Shown: positions 32,936 to 42,702, counted from the stretch's first letter. The stretch: 49,642 bases of DNA from Barnesiella sp. An22 (GCF_002159975.1 NZ_NFJR01000016.1:1-49642); one strand, 5' to 3'. Numbers and translations are program-made. The notes: generated from the letters alone by a model not told the origin.

Positions 32936-34525
32936 ATGGCCAAGAAACAAACAAAAATAACAAAGGAGGAGACCTTAGAAACCATACTTTTCAACTGTCG
33001 CAACAGTTTGAGAGGGCGTGCGGCCATGACCGACAAGCGCGATTTGTTGCTGACTCTTGTGTTTTTGAAATTCATCGGGGAACGCTTCAAGCAGCAAAAG
33101 GATAAAATCAGGCATGAGATTATAGAGGTTCAAGGCATTCACGACGAGGCTTTTGTTGAAATGCAGCTGTCCCGTCCCAATCAGTATATGCAGGACGGAG
33201 TGTTTTTCCTGACTGACGAAACATTTTGGGACAAGCTGATTCTTACGGCACCTACCGGTATGGCCATCGCTTTCGATACAGCCATAAAGACGTTGGACGA
33301 CAATGAACCTAAGCTGAAGAACGCCCTTCCACAGCAGATTTTCACGAAAACGGCTCTTGAACCGGGTGTCTTGAAAAGTGTGGTGGACGAGATTAACAAG
33401 ATAGATCCCAAAAAGTTCACCGATCACGACCTCATAGGGCGTGTATATGAATATTTCTTGCAGGCTTTCTCAATCAATGCCGACAAGGAGGAAGGTGAGT
33501 TCTACACGCCGCATTCTATCGTGGAGCTTATTGCCTCACTCATCGAGCCGTTCGACGGTACGGTCTATGACCCGTGCTGCGGGTCAGGCGGTATGTTCGT
33601 GCAGGCAACCAAGTTTATTGAAGCACATGGCGGCAACACCAAAGCGGTCAACGTGTATGGACAGGAATCCGAACCGGCGACCTATCGTCTGGCAAAGATG
33701 AATCTTGCTATCCGCGGTATATCCTACCATTTGGGAGACAAAGCTGTATCCACTTTCTCCGACGACCAGCATAAAGACCTCAAGTTCGACTATATCATGG
33801 CAAATCCGCCATTCAATTTGAAGAAATATGCCGAGTATGGAGAATTTGAGACGGACCCCCGCTGGAAAGGTTATGGAGTTCCACCGACCAGCAATGCCAA
33901 CTACGCATGGATTCTCCATATCCTGAACAAACTGGATGTCAATCACGGAATTGCAGGATTTCTGCTTGCCAATGGGGCATTGGACGACAGCGACACGCTT
34001 GAAATACGCAAACAATTGATCGAAAACGACAAAATCGAGGCTATCATCGTTCTGCCGCGCAACATGTTCTATTCTACCGATATATCCGTTACGTTATGGA
34101 TTCTGAACAATAATAAGAAAGGTGGTCCCTGGCATGGCAGACAACTGCGTAACCGAACGGGCGAGATCTTGTTTATTGACCTGCGCACATGGAACAGTAA
34201 CATATACGAAAAGAAATATGTTCGCCTGTCTGAAACGGAAATTAGCCGGGTTTGCCAAATCTATTTCAATTGGCAGACTAAAAATTTCGCCGAGTATGCC
34301 GAGCCTGAGTTATACTATGCCGCTCATCTTGACGAAATCCAACAGAAAGGATATTCGCTTGTACCCTCCAGATATATCGAGTTTATCGACCGCGATACGG
34401 AAATTGATTATAAATCAGCCCTCACCGAGATGAGCCGTAAATTTGACGAACTGAAGAAAAGATGGGATGCAAATGAAGCCGAACTCGTGAATGCCTTCAA
34501 AATTTTGGGATATGGAAAAGAATAA
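32936..34525 (+). CDS. hsdM: Type I restriction-modification system methyltransferase subunit HsdM
   Basis: A 529-residue DNA N6-adenine methyltransferase. Order: helical HsdM N-terminal domain (about 10-145, SLRGRAAMTDKRDLLLTLVF); SAM-binding motif I YDPCCGSGGMF near residue 211; catalytic motif IV NPPF near 288; and target segments to the end. Together with HsdS it methylates adenines in the bipartite recognition site and, with HsdR, forms the restriction complex. It starts five bases after DUF2971 and its end overlaps the YhcG-type nuclease gene by 14 bases. Length is normal for the family. Confidence 0.96.
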   Translation: MAKKQTKITKEETLETILFNCRNSLRGRAAMTDKRDLLLTLVFLKFIGERFKQQKDKIRHEIIEVQGIHDEAFVEMQLSRPNQYMQDGVFFLTDETFWDKLILTAPTGMAIAFDTAIKTLDDNEPKLKNALPQQIFTKTALEPGVLKSVVDEINKIDPKKFTDHDLIGRVYEYFLQAFSINADKEEGEFYTPHSIVELIASLIEPFDGTVYDPCCGSGGMFVQATKFIEAHGGNTKAVNVYGQESEPATYRLAKMNLAIRGISYHLGDKAVSTFSDDQHKDLKFDYIMANPPFNLKKYAEYGEFETDPRWKGYGVPPTSNANYAWILHILNKLDVNHGIAGFLLANGALDDSDTLEIRKQLIENDKIEAIIVLPRNMFYSTDISVTLWILNNNKKGGPWHGRQLRNRTGEILFIDLRTWNSNIYEKKYVRLSETEISRVCQIYFNWQTKNFAEYAEPELYYAAHLDEIQQKGYSLVPSRYIEFIDRDTEIDYKSALTEMSRKFDELKKRWDANEAELVNAFKILGYGKE

Positions 34526-35558
34526 GCAACAAACTGATATAATAACCGAGAATTTTGTTTCCGATATTAGAACCATCATAGAGCAAGGACGGAAACAAGC
34601 TTATGCCGCAACTGGTCAAATAGCCATTATGACTTATTGGAACATTGGACGGCGTATCGTGGAAGAAGAACAGCAGGGGGCAAGCAGGGCGGCATACGGA
34701 CAAAAGCTTATTCCGGCTCTTGCTGTCAGACTTGCTGCTGAATACGGAACCGGCTATGGTAAGCGTAACTTGGCATATTACCGAAAGTTCTATTTGGAAT
34801 TCAAGGATGTAGAAATTTTGCACACGCGTGTGCAAAATCTTACTTGGTCACATGTTCGCAGACTTCTTTCCGTCAGCAATGTGCAAGCAAGGGAATGGTA
34901 TTTGAAGACAGCCGCCGAGGATATGTGGAGTGTGGACGACCTTGACAGAAATATCTCCACCCAATATTATGAACGACGGCTTGCGGCTCAAAGGGAAAGT
35001 TCAACTCTGCCCGTACCTTATGTCGGTCAAACAGATCCGTTGGAATATATAAAGAATCCAATGGTGGCCGAATTTATGGGATTCCATCGGGATACTAATT
35101 ATTCAGAATCAGAATTGGAGCAGGCACTAATTGACAACCTTGAGAAGTTCATCATGGAACTCGGTCGTGGATTTGCTTTCGTAGAAAGGCAGCAACACAT
35201 TGTGACCGATACGGCTGATTTCTATATCGACCTTGTATTCTATAATTACAAGATGAAGCGGTTCGTTATCTTTGAACTGAAAACCCATAAGCTGACTCAT
35301 CAGGACATCGGACAGTTGGATATGTACATCCGTATGTACGATGATTTGGTTAAAGGAGATGATGACAATCCGACCATCGGTGTGTTACTCTGCACGGATA
35401 CGGACAACACCATAGCAAAATATTCAGTGTTACATGACAGCGACCAGATTTTTGCCGCTAAGTATATGACATATATGCCTACCGAAGAGGAACTGCGCCG
35501 AGAAATCGAACAGCAGAAACGCTTCTTTATGGAACAGCGTGGAAAAGAAGAGGTGTGA
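34512..35558 (+). CDS. YhcG/DUF1016 family PD-(D/E)XK nuclease
   Basis: A 348-residue protein starting at ATG 34512 (MEKNKQQTD). The N-terminal DUF1016 domain (about 10-150) contains GQIAIMTYWNIGRRIVEEEQ and YGTGYGKRNLAYYRKFY. The C-terminal nuclease domain carries DFYIDLVFYN (near 235) and FVIFELKTHK (near 255), the D...E-x-K core. Such proteins often lie within type I restriction operons in Bacteroidetes and are thought to be accessory nucleases. It overlaps hsdM by 14 bases and ends one base before hsdS, so it is inserted between methylase and specificity genes of the same transcript. Its substrate is unknown. Confidence 0.88.
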   Translation: MEKNKQQTDIITENFVSDIRTIIEQGRKQAYAATGQIAIMTYWNIGRRIVEEEQQGASRAAYGQKLIPALAVRLAAEYGTGYGKRNLAYYRKFYLEFKDVEILHTRVQNLTWSHVRRLLSVSNVQAREWYLKTAAEDMWSVDDLDRNISTQYYERRLAAQRESSTLPVPYVGQTDPLEYIKNPMVAEFMGFHRDTNYSESELEQALIDNLEKFIMELGRGFAFVERQQHIVTDTADFYIDLVFYNYKMKRFVIFELKTHKLTHQDIGQLDMYIRMYDDLVKGDDDNPTIGVLLCTDTDNTIAKYSVLHDSDQIFAAKYMTYMPTEEELRREIEQQKRFFMEQRGKEEV

Positions 35559-35559
35559 T

Positions 35560-36687
35560 ATGGAAAGTGGCGGTGTAAAATGGGGCCGGATCGGGGATTA
35601 TATCGAGTGGTGTGACGAAAGGAATACGGCCGGTCGTAACTATCCTGTTATCGGCATAAATAGAGATAAAACATTTATGCCAACGGTTGCCAATCTGGAT
35701 GGTGTTGATATTACTAAATACAAAATTGTTTCCAAAGGGATGTTTGTATTTAGTGGTATGCAAACAGGTCGTGATATATGCATTCGAATTGGATTATACG
35801 ACAAAGCACAACCCGCTTTGATTTCGCCTGCATATACGACTTTTTTCATCAATAAAGAGAACGACGTTTTACCGGAATACTTTTTTATGTATTTCAATCG
35901 AGAGGAAAGCGACCGTTATGGCTGGTTTATTAGTGATTCTAGCGTCCGAGCCAATTTGGACTGGCCTCGTTTCCTTGATATTGAGATTCCTCTTCCATCT
36001 GTTGCCGAACAGCAGAAAGTGGTGAACGCATGGAGAGCATTCCGGGAAATTAAAGAGCAAAACGAAGCTAAGGCAGCCCCGCTTATGCAACTCTGCCAAA
36101 GCTATATCCAAGAAATAAGAAAGAAGAAGAATGTACGAAATTATCGTATTGGTAATGCTATAGAAGTCATAGATAAGACCAATAAAGATGGTTCTCCCTA
36201 TGAAGTATTAGGATTAAACAATAATAAAATGTTTATGCCGACTGTTGCTTCTATGGACACAATAAACACAAGCAAATATAAAATTATTAGAAAAGGAGAA
36301 TTTGCATTTAGTGGCATGCAGACAGGCCGAGATAAGTGTATTCGTATCGCTTTGTACGACAAAGATATTCCAGCTTTAATTTCGCCTGCTTATACAACTT
36401 TCATCTTTGATAAGAAAGAGCCTATTCTTCCAGAATATTTTATGATGATATTCAAAAATTCAGAAATGGATAGATTAGGCTGGTTTTATAGTGACTCAAG
36501 TGTGAGAGCAAATTTGGATTGGAATAGATTTATTGACATAGAAATACCTCTTCCCCTCATTGAAGTTCAACAGGCTATTGTTAATATCTACAAATGCGCC
36601 AACGAGGCAAGGCAGATAGCCGAAGAAGCCGACCGGCTTTCTCGTGAAGTGTGTCCGGCATTGCTTCAACACGTTATACATTCTTAA
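35560..36687 (+). CDS. hsdS: Type I restriction specificity subunit HsdS with duplicated target-recognition domains
   Basis: A 375-residue specificity subunit started at ATG 35560; a GTG seven codons upstream overlaps the nuclease gene. The protein has two target-recognition domains separated by a conserved helix (VAEQQKVVNAWRAFREIKEQ and, at the end, VQQAIVNIYKCANEARQIAE). The two domains (about residues 28-155 and 210-340) are about two thirds identical by eye and share FSGMQTGRD, CIRI, PALISPAYTTF and SDSSVRANLDW. Since each domain reads one half-site, similar domains predict a palindromic bipartite target. The DNA of the halves has diverged, so the duplication is old. Two nearly equal halves resemble dimerised half-S proteins. 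Confidence 0.93.
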   Translation: MESGGVKWGRIGDYIEWCDERNTAGRNYPVIGINRDKTFMPTVANLDGVDITKYKIVSKGMFVFSGMQTGRDICIRIGLYDKAQPALISPAYTTFFINKENDVLPEYFFMYFNREESDRYGWFISDSSVRANLDWPRFLDIEIPLPSVAEQQKVVNAWRAFREIKEQNEAKAAPLMQLCQSYIQEIRKKKNVRNYRIGNAIEVIDKTNKDGSPYEVLGLNNNKMFMPTVASMDTINTSKYKIIRKGEFAFSGMQTGRDKCIRIALYDKDIPALISPAYTTFIFDKKEPILPEYFMMIFKNSEMDRLGWFYSDSSVRANLDWNRFIDIEIPLPLIEVQQAIVNIYKCANEARQIAEEADRLSREVCPALLQHVIHS

Positions 36688-36699
36688 ATCGCAGCGATT

Positions 36700-39600
36700 A
36701 TGGTAGGCAAAGGGAAATATTATGAAAGCCAGTTTGAGGAGGCGACTATCGAACTCCTCCGCGAGTCGCATTGGCAATATACATTTGGTGATGAAATCCA
36801 CCGGAAATATACCGACCCGCTTATTGAAGAAGACCTGCGGACATTTCTTGCCGCTCAATACAAGGACAAAAAACTGACCGTAACCGAAGTGGACGGCATT
36901 GTTGCCAATCTGCGGAACACGGGCGGCCAGAACGATTATTATGCCCTGCAAAACACCTTCCTGCTCTATCGGGACGGATACGATTTTACATACAGCGATG
37001 GCAGGGACAATCCGTTCCGCCTGCAATACATCGACTTCGAGCATCCCGACCATAATATTTTCCGTTGCGTCAACCAATTTATCATGGAACAAGGCCGTGA
37101 GAACCGCCGGCCCGACATCCTGCTTTTTGTAAACGGCATACCGGTCTGCATCGTCGAACTCAAAAACCCGACCAAGCAGAATGCCACCATACGCGATGCC
37201 CACACGCAGATTTGTACCCGTTATATGCGGGATATACCAGCCTTGCTGAAATATTGTGCACTGGCAGTTATCAGCGACGGAGCAAAGAACGAATTGGGAA
37301 CGCCCTACACGCCATTCGAATTTTTCTACGAATGGAAGAAAATCGACAATGAAGACAAAGCCGGCAAGGGGCTTGATACGCTTCGGACCCTTGTTCGCGG
37401 AGCGCTTTCGCCGGAACGTATCTTGGAGATCCTGCGCGACTATGTCTATTTCCCCGATCCGACGAAAGAGGATGACACGACCGAAGTTGTGTGCCGCTAT
37501 CCACAATTCTTTGCCACTCGTAAGTTACGAGACCATATCCTCTCCCATTTGCGCTCTGTTGGCGGCGATGGTAAGGGGGGCACCTATTTCGGCGCCACCG
37601 GGTGTGGAAAGACCTATACCATGCTGTTCCTTGCTCGCCAGTTGGCACTGCGTTGCCGAGAGCAACTGGGTAGTCCAACAATCCTTATTATCGTTGATCG
37701 GGAAGATTTGGAGACTCAGAGCGGAAAACTGTTCTGCCGCTCGAAACGCTACCTTGAAGACGAGGCCGTAAAGGTATTTGAGACCCGCAAGGAACTTGCC
37801 GAAGAGATGAGTATGCGCAAGACCGGCGGGGTCTATATTACCACGATCCAGAAATTTGCAGAGTCCACTGGATTGCTTACGGAGCGTTCCAATGTGATTT
37901 GTCTGAGCGACGAGGCGCACCGTTCTCAAAACAACCTCGGGTCGAAACTGTCGATACAGACAGAAGGCGACACCGGGAAAATAGGGGCAAAAATTACATA
38001 CGGATTTGCCAAATACCTGCGTGATGCCTTGCCTAACGCCACATATGTGGGCTTTACCGGAACACCCATCGACGAGACCATACATGTATTTGGAGATGTC
38101 GTAGATCAATACACGATGAAGGAGTCGGAAGATGACGGCATCACCGTACCTATCAAATACGATCCCCGACTGGCGCGTGTTTTCTTGAACAAGGAGCAAG
38201 CCGAGAAGGTTGAGGAATACTACCGGATCTGTGCGGACGAAGGGGCTACGCCTGAAGATATTGCCAAGAGCAAAGCCGCCATGTCGAGCATGGAGGTAAT
38301 TATCGGCGATGAAGATGTGTTGCGCCGGGTTGCTAAGGACATTATCGATGACTACAAACGCCGAACAGAAACAACCGACCGTCTGCAAAAAGCGATGATT
38401 ACCTGCGCCGACCGCACAATCGCGTTCCGATTGTATAAAATCATGCGGGAGCTGCAACCCGATTGGTTCGAGAAGAAAAAGGCTTTGAATGAACTTGTAT
38501 TAACGGCAGATGAAAAGGACAAACTCAATGACATCGCTTTTGTCAATATGGTCATGACCCGCGACAAGGACGATGAAAAGGAGTTATACAATTTGCTTGG
38601 AGACAAGGAATATCGCAAATTTCTTGATGCCGAGTTCAAATCAGAGAAATCCAATTTTCATATCTCCATCAATGTTGATATGTGGATTACTGGATTCGAT
38701 GTGCCGTGCCTGACCATGCTTTACAACGATAAGCCTCTGTCGAAACACACATTGATACAGACCATATCGCGAGTGAACCGTCGATACGGCACTAAGGAAT
38801 TTGGCTTCATCATCGACTACATCGGTATCCGCGAGGAGATGAAGAAGGCCATGAAGAAATACGGAGGTGAGGTAGGACCACAAGAGGATTTGGATACAGC
38901 CCATGATATACTGAAAAACGAATTGCAGCTTTTACAGGAGAGATTGTCTGGCCTTTCATTCAAACGCTTTTTCGGAGACAATGACCTTGCGCGGCTTCAG
39001 TTCATTCAGGAGGCGGCCGAATATATCCTTGCCAACAGCGTGGAACGGAAAGGAGAAGTGTCATTCCTCAAACTTTTCAAAGAACACGTCAAACGACTGC
39101 GCTCGGCATACAACATCTGCAATCCGGCCGGAATCCTGACTGATGAAGAGGTGACATGGAGCCAATGTTTTATGGGAATCTGTTCATACGTCAACAAAAT
39201 GACCGCCACCGAGCACGATACGGAAAGTATGAACCGACATGTGGAACAGATGGTTCAGGAGGCTATCCTCGCCAGTGGTGTGGAACGGGTTATGAACGAA
39301 GGTGTTGAAGAAAACATTTTTAGCGACTCGTTTTCCAAAGAAGTGGAAGAGATAAAGATGCCGTTCACCAAGTTCCAGATTCTTTGTAAACTTGTAGCCA
39401 AAGCGATCAGAGCATACAGTCGGACAAACAAGATACAGGCCGAACATTTTCAGAAGATGCTCGAGGAAACGATTGACGCATATAATACCCGTGATAAGCT
39501 GACATTCACCAATGATGTGACCCAGAATGTTGTAAATGATGTTTATGACATTGTTTCATACAAAATTAACGGACTTTCTAACAAACTGATGGGTATCCTG

Positions 39601-39927
39601 AAAGAACTTAAAACAGACAGTGAAAAGTTCAAGGTATTGGGCATCACATTCGAGGAAAAGGCATTCTTTGATGTACTTGTTGAAGTCCGTGGTAAACATG
39701 GCTTTGAGTATGCAGATGATCGTTGTATTGAGTTGGCCAAGAAAATCAAAGCACTGATAGACGACACTGCCATCTATGCAGACTGGCTGAACAATGACAA
39801 CCTCAAAAGCAAACTTGCCAGCCAGCTTACTTTCCTTCTGTATAAAGAGGGTTATCCGCCCCAGTGGGATGAAGAAGTCTTCCAGAAAGTACTGGAGCAG
39901 GTGGAGAATTACAAGAAATATGAATAG
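36700..39927 (+). CDS. hsdR: Type I restriction endonuclease subunit HsdR
   Basis: A 1075-residue restriction and DNA-translocating subunit. N-terminal nuclease domain: RRPDILLFVNGIPVCIVELK, with the E-L-K of the PD-(D/E)XK core near residue 152. Helicase motor: Walker A FGATGCGKT near 297-305, DEAH-type box SDEAHRSQ near 404, VGFTGTPID near 453 and motif VI region QTISRVNRRY. The C-terminal helical part contacts HsdM. In the complex it pulls DNA past the unmethylated site and cuts far away. It follows hsdS by 12 bases and precedes abiH by 17, within the same transcript. It appears complete. Confidence 0.96.
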   Translation: MVGKGKYYESQFEEATIELLRESHWQYTFGDEIHRKYTDPLIEEDLRTFLAAQYKDKKLTVTEVDGIVANLRNTGGQNDYYALQNTFLLYRDGYDFTYSDGRDNPFRLQYIDFEHPDHNIFRCVNQFIMEQGRENRRPDILLFVNGIPVCIVELKNPTKQNATIRDAHTQICTRYMRDIPALLKYCALAVISDGAKNELGTPYTPFEFFYEWKKIDNEDKAGKGLDTLRTLVRGALSPERILEILRDYVYFPDPTKEDDTTEVVCRYPQFFATRKLRDHILSHLRSVGGDGKGGTYFGATGCGKTYTMLFLARQLALRCREQLGSPTILIIVDREDLETQSGKLFCRSKRYLEDEAVKVFETRKELAEEMSMRKTGGVYITTIQKFAESTGLLTERSNVICLSDEAHRSQNNLGSKLSIQTEGDTGKIGAKITYGFAKYLRDALPNATYVGFTGTPIDETIHVFGDVVDQYTMKESEDDGITVPIKYDPRLARVFLNKEQAEKVEEYYRICADEGATPEDIAKSKAAMSSMEVIIGDEDVLRRVAKDIIDDYKRRTETTDRLQKAMITCADRTIAFRLYKIMRELQPDWFEKKKALNELVLTADEKDKLNDIAFVNMVMTRDKDDEKELYNLLGDKEYRKFLDAEFKSEKSNFHISINVDMWITGFDVPCLTMLYNDKPLSKHTLIQTISRVNRRYGTKEFGFIIDYIGIREEMKKAMKKYGGEVGPQEDLDTAHDILKNELQLLQERLSGLSFKRFFGDNDLARLQFIQEAAEYILANSVERKGEVSFLKLFKEHVKRLRSAYNICNPAGILTDEEVTWSQCFMGICSYVNKMTATEHDTESMNRHVEQMVQEAILASGVERVMNEGVEENIFSDSFSKEVEEIKMPFTKFQILCKLVAKAIRAYSRTNKIQAEHFQKMLEETIDAYNTRDKLTFTNDVTQNVVNDVYDIVSYKINGLSNKLMGILKELKTDSEKFKVLGITFEEKAFFDVLVEVRGKHGFEYADDRCIELAKKIKALIDDTAIYADWLNNDNLKSKLASQLTFLLYKEGYPPQWDEEVFQKVLEQVENYKKYE

Positions 39928-39944
39928 GAACTAACTACTTTAGA

Positions 39945-40925
39945 ATGAATATACTTTACATCTTTGGTAATGGCTTTGATAAAGCACAAGGGATGGCAAC
40001 CAGTTATCCTGAGTTTTATAAATATTTGCAGGATCATGTAACAAGTGGCAGCAATTTATTAAATCAGATGAAAGTTGAAATAACTGAAGATCAAAAGCTG
40101 TGGTCCGATATGGAAGAACGTTTGGGTGCTTTTACAGATGTATCTAACAACGCTGATGAGTTTTACGATTTCTATTTTGAATTGAACGAACATCTTCAAA
40201 GATATCTAACAAAAGAGAATGAGAAGTTTTTACCAACGCATAAACTTAAGACAAAATTTCAGGACGATTTTATTAACATCAGCAAATATCTAGGGGCATC
40301 AGATAAAGAGCGTTTTAATAGATTTATGAAGAAACACAACTTTTCTTCCAAAGATATCTCTGTTATTACACTAAATTATACAAATACTCTCGAAAAAATA
40401 TTAGACCTTAGTGGCGGCGCAACAACCAAAGTATTTAATAGTATTAATACACTACGTAATCTTATTCACGTTCATGGCCTATTGGGCCAATCGATCATCG
40501 TAGGTGTCGATAATGAAACTCAAATTAAAAATGAAGAGTTCAAAAAAAATGACGATATTAAAGATTTGATGATAAAAGAACAATCGAATCTGGTGATGAA
40601 AGAGACAAGGCATATACAATGCGAGACTTTAATTAATAATGCGAATGTAATTATATTGTTTGGAGTCTCACTTGGAGATACTGATGCTCGGTGGTGGAAG
40701 ATAATAGGGAATAACCTCATTAACAGAACGAATATAGCTATTATTCAACATCTGTATGAACCTAAAGCGATTAGTCGCACACAATTACAGAAACGAGGAC
40801 GATTGGAACGAGAACAACAAAAATGCTTTATGCAGAAAATGAGAATAGAAGAAAAAAACTGGTCTGAGGATTTAACAAGCAGATTGTTTTTCACAGTAAA
40901 TGAACCGACATTCATTTTAAAATAA
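39945..40925 (+). CDS. AbiH-family abortive phage infection protein
   Basis: A 326-residue protein of the AbiH family. It shows the starting motif MNILYIFGNGFDKAQGM, then SYPEFYKYL and LWSDMEERLGAF, and the later VITLNYTNTLEKIL, IHVHG and ILFGVSLGDTDARWW. The GNG start and TLNYT/HVHG motifs give it a SIR2-like fold feel, as often noted for AbiH. Family members stop phage by killing or arresting the infected cell; the mechanism is unresolved. It is AT-rich, lies 17 bases behind hsdR and ends the defence operon just before a hairpin. Confidence 0.88.
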   Translation: MNILYIFGNGFDKAQGMATSYPEFYKYLQDHVTSGSNLLNQMKVEITEDQKLWSDMEERLGAFTDVSNNADEFYDFYFELNEHLQRYLTKENEKFLPTHKLKTKFQDDFINISKYLGASDKERFNRFMKKHNFSSKDISVITLNYTNTLEKILDLSGGATTKVFNSINTLRNLIHVHGLLGQSIIVGVDNETQIKNEEFKKNDDIKDLMIKEQSNLVMKETRHIQCETLINNANVIILFGVSLGDTDARWWKIIGNNLINRTNIAIIQHLYEPKAISRTQLQKRGRLEREQQKCFMQKMRIEEKNWSEDLTSRLFFTVNEPTFILK

Positions 40926-40979
40926 TTATATAGGCCATATAAATAGTTCTGTATCAACAATACTAATAATTTCCATCAA

Positions 40980-41021
40980 AATCCTCCGATGAAACACAAT
41001 CAACATGTTTATCGGAGGATT
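40980..41021. terminator. Bidirectional terminator between AbiH and relaxase genes
   Basis: Perfect 11-base arms (AATCCTCCGAT at 40980-40990 and ATCGGAGGATT at 41011-41021) are joined by a further AAACA/TGTTT pairing with one bulged base. They lie between two convergent genes. This ends the defence operon on one side and the mobilisation operon on the other. Confidence 0.7.
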
Positions 41022-41029
41022 CTTAGAAT

Positions 41030-42580
41030 TTAACGCGTTTTCTTACACATAATTCTCTTTTGAGAATTATGGACGATTCGTGCCACATATAATAGACACC
41101 TTCTCCTATACACCTCTTTCTCCTCATCCGGCCTTCTTCCGTCCCAGCGAAGGTCTGAATCGGAGTTGCCACCGCCAGATGAAACAGCAACAGGTTGTCC
41201 GCCAATCAAAGCATCAGCGATGGTGAAGATTCGTTCCCGCACAGAAGGCTCAGCCAGCTGGTCAAGAAATGTCTGCATCTGTTCAGTCTGATTATTGTTG
41301 AGATCCGTCAGTCGTGCATACTCCTGTTGCAGCCATTTAAGCTCCCGATAGTCCAGCAACGTATTACTCTGCACCGCTTGTATTTGCTGTTCGGCATCCT
41401 TCCGATACAGTTCTTCAATCTGACGGACAATCTTCACGAATCGGCTGGCGATAGACCTGTTCTGCTCCTCAATCCATTTGTCAACCCCGAATATCGGAGG
41501 TTTACCAGTGATTCGTGGCGGCTCAAAATCTATCTTGTGATTGCGGAAAGGTTGCGCCACTCTACCGACACGGTCTATATTCTTTGTCATCTTCTCCAGT
41601 TCCTGCTCCTTTTCTTGAAGCTTACCTGCCTTGTCTTCAAGCTTGGACTGGTATTCGGAAATCTGTTTTTGTATCCTGGTCTTTTGAATTTCATATTCCT
41701 GAAGAGCGATTTTGCCGGAAGTCAGAGACTTCTCAATTTCTTCAAGTTGGGATTGAGACCTGAATATCTGTGCTTCCAACCTCCGTATCATAGTCTGCAG
41801 CCCCTTGACTGCTTTCTCCGCCTGTTTCGCATCTTTGGACAGTTTCCGGATATAATCGCGTTTACTAAGATGGTTGACGTTCCGGCCTTCAATACTGTCA
41901 CCACGTTCCAGCCCGTACTTGCTCCCAACCTCTTCATATAGCGAGGTGTGCATTTCCCGAAGAATATGGCCATACTCATAACGGCTCTTCCCAAACTTAG
42001 CCGACCACATGACGCATTCGCGTCCGCTTTTGGCTCGTTGTCCGACCGGAACAATCAAGGCATGGATATGCGGGCTGCTCTCATCGAGATGAACCTGGAA
42101 GCCGATGATGTTCTCCTGCCCGTATCGTCGGGCGCACCAGTCATAGACATCTTTTGCCCATTGTTCGATTTCCGGACATCGCTGGATATGACTGTTATCT
42201 GCACCCTTTTCCAGATTTACGGTTTGGGTCCCAAATGCCATCTCAAGTGTACGGTCATGATTGCCTCCAAAGATAAATTTCGCACAACAGTTTGGTTGAA
42301 TTTTGCTGTCCGGCTTGAAGGGTTTCCAGCCCAGTTCAGTCAACCGTTCCTGCAAACGTACTTCAAGCGATTTCTCTTGATAGCCTAACGGATGAACTTT
42401 CCCATCGGGCCCAATCTCGAAATTCAGTTTCATTCGGGTCTTGTCATAGTGATTGGTCGGATCCTGATTCTTTCTGTCAATCTTGTCGTCATTCCAATGC
42501 CTTTCGTTTTCATTCGCCTCTGATGTGCCGAATGACTTCCCGGCTTCAACATGCATGGCCTGTTTAATATCTGTATTCAT
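41030..42580 (-). CDS. MobV-type relaxase (plasmid/transposon mobilisation protein)
   Basis: A 516-residue protein. The relaxase motif HLDESSPHIHALIVP near residue 163 has the H.DE..PH.H metal-binding pattern of the MobV (Pre/Mob) family. Earlier conserved residues are seen in KFIFGGNHDRTLEMAFG. The C-terminal half is a long coiled coil (about 245-350, QTRIQKQISEYQSKLED type) as in Bacteroides mobilisation proteins such as those of NBU elements. It nicks at oriT and pilots the strand during transfer by a helper conjugative element. It ends at a shared terminator and starts downstream of a possible oriT. No type IV secretion genes are in the window. Confidence 0.9.
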   Translation of the reverse strand: MNTDIKQAMHVEAGKSFGTSEANENERHWNDDKIDRKNQDPTNHYDKTRMKLNFEIGPDGKVHPLGYQEKSLEVRLQERLTELGWKPFKPDSKIQPNCCAKFIFGGNHDRTLEMAFGTQTVNLEKGADNSHIQRCPEIEQWAKDVYDWCARRYGQENIIGFQVHLDESSPHIHALIVPVGQRAKSGRECVMWSAKFGKSRYEYGHILREMHTSLYEEVGSKYGLERGDSIEGRNVNHLSKRDYIRKLSKDAKQAEKAVKGLQTMIRRLEAQIFRSQSQLEEIEKSLTSGKIALQEYEIQKTRIQKQISEYQSKLEDKAGKLQEKEQELEKMTKNIDRVGRVAQPFRNHKIDFEPPRITGKPPIFGVDKWIEEQNRSIASRFVKIVRQIEELYRKDAEQQIQAVQSNTLLDYRELKWLQQEYARLTDLNNNQTEQMQTFLDQLAEPSVRERIFTIADALIGGQPVAVSSGGGNSDSDLRWDGRRPDEEKEVYRRRCLLYVARIVHNSQKRIMCKKTR

Positions 42581-42599
42581 ATAGGGTATTCTTTTGATA

Positions 42600-42702
42600 A
42601 ATGATTAATATTTGAGCTTGCTCTTGTGCCAGTCCGCTCTGCGGGACAATGACCGGATTTTATTGCCGTCAGGCAAAAAGTCCTTATTGTGTTAAGGACT
42701 TT
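42600..42702 (-). promoter_or_regulatory. Possible oriT region upstream of the relaxase gene
   Basis: Between primase-like and mob genes there are three small inverted repeats: GTCCGC..GCGGGAC (near 42630-42645), TTGCC/GGCAA (42663-42676) and a perfect AAAGTCCTTA/TAAGGACTTT pair (42677-42686 / 42693-42702). Mobilisable elements of this type place oriT next to mob. The last hairpin could equally be a terminator of the upstream operon. No nic site was identified. Confidence 0.35.

Noticed and set aside
37525-38457. Minus-strand frames of about 300 codons inside hsdR.
   Set aside because: Shadows of the motor domain; the plus-strand protein has all helicase motifs.
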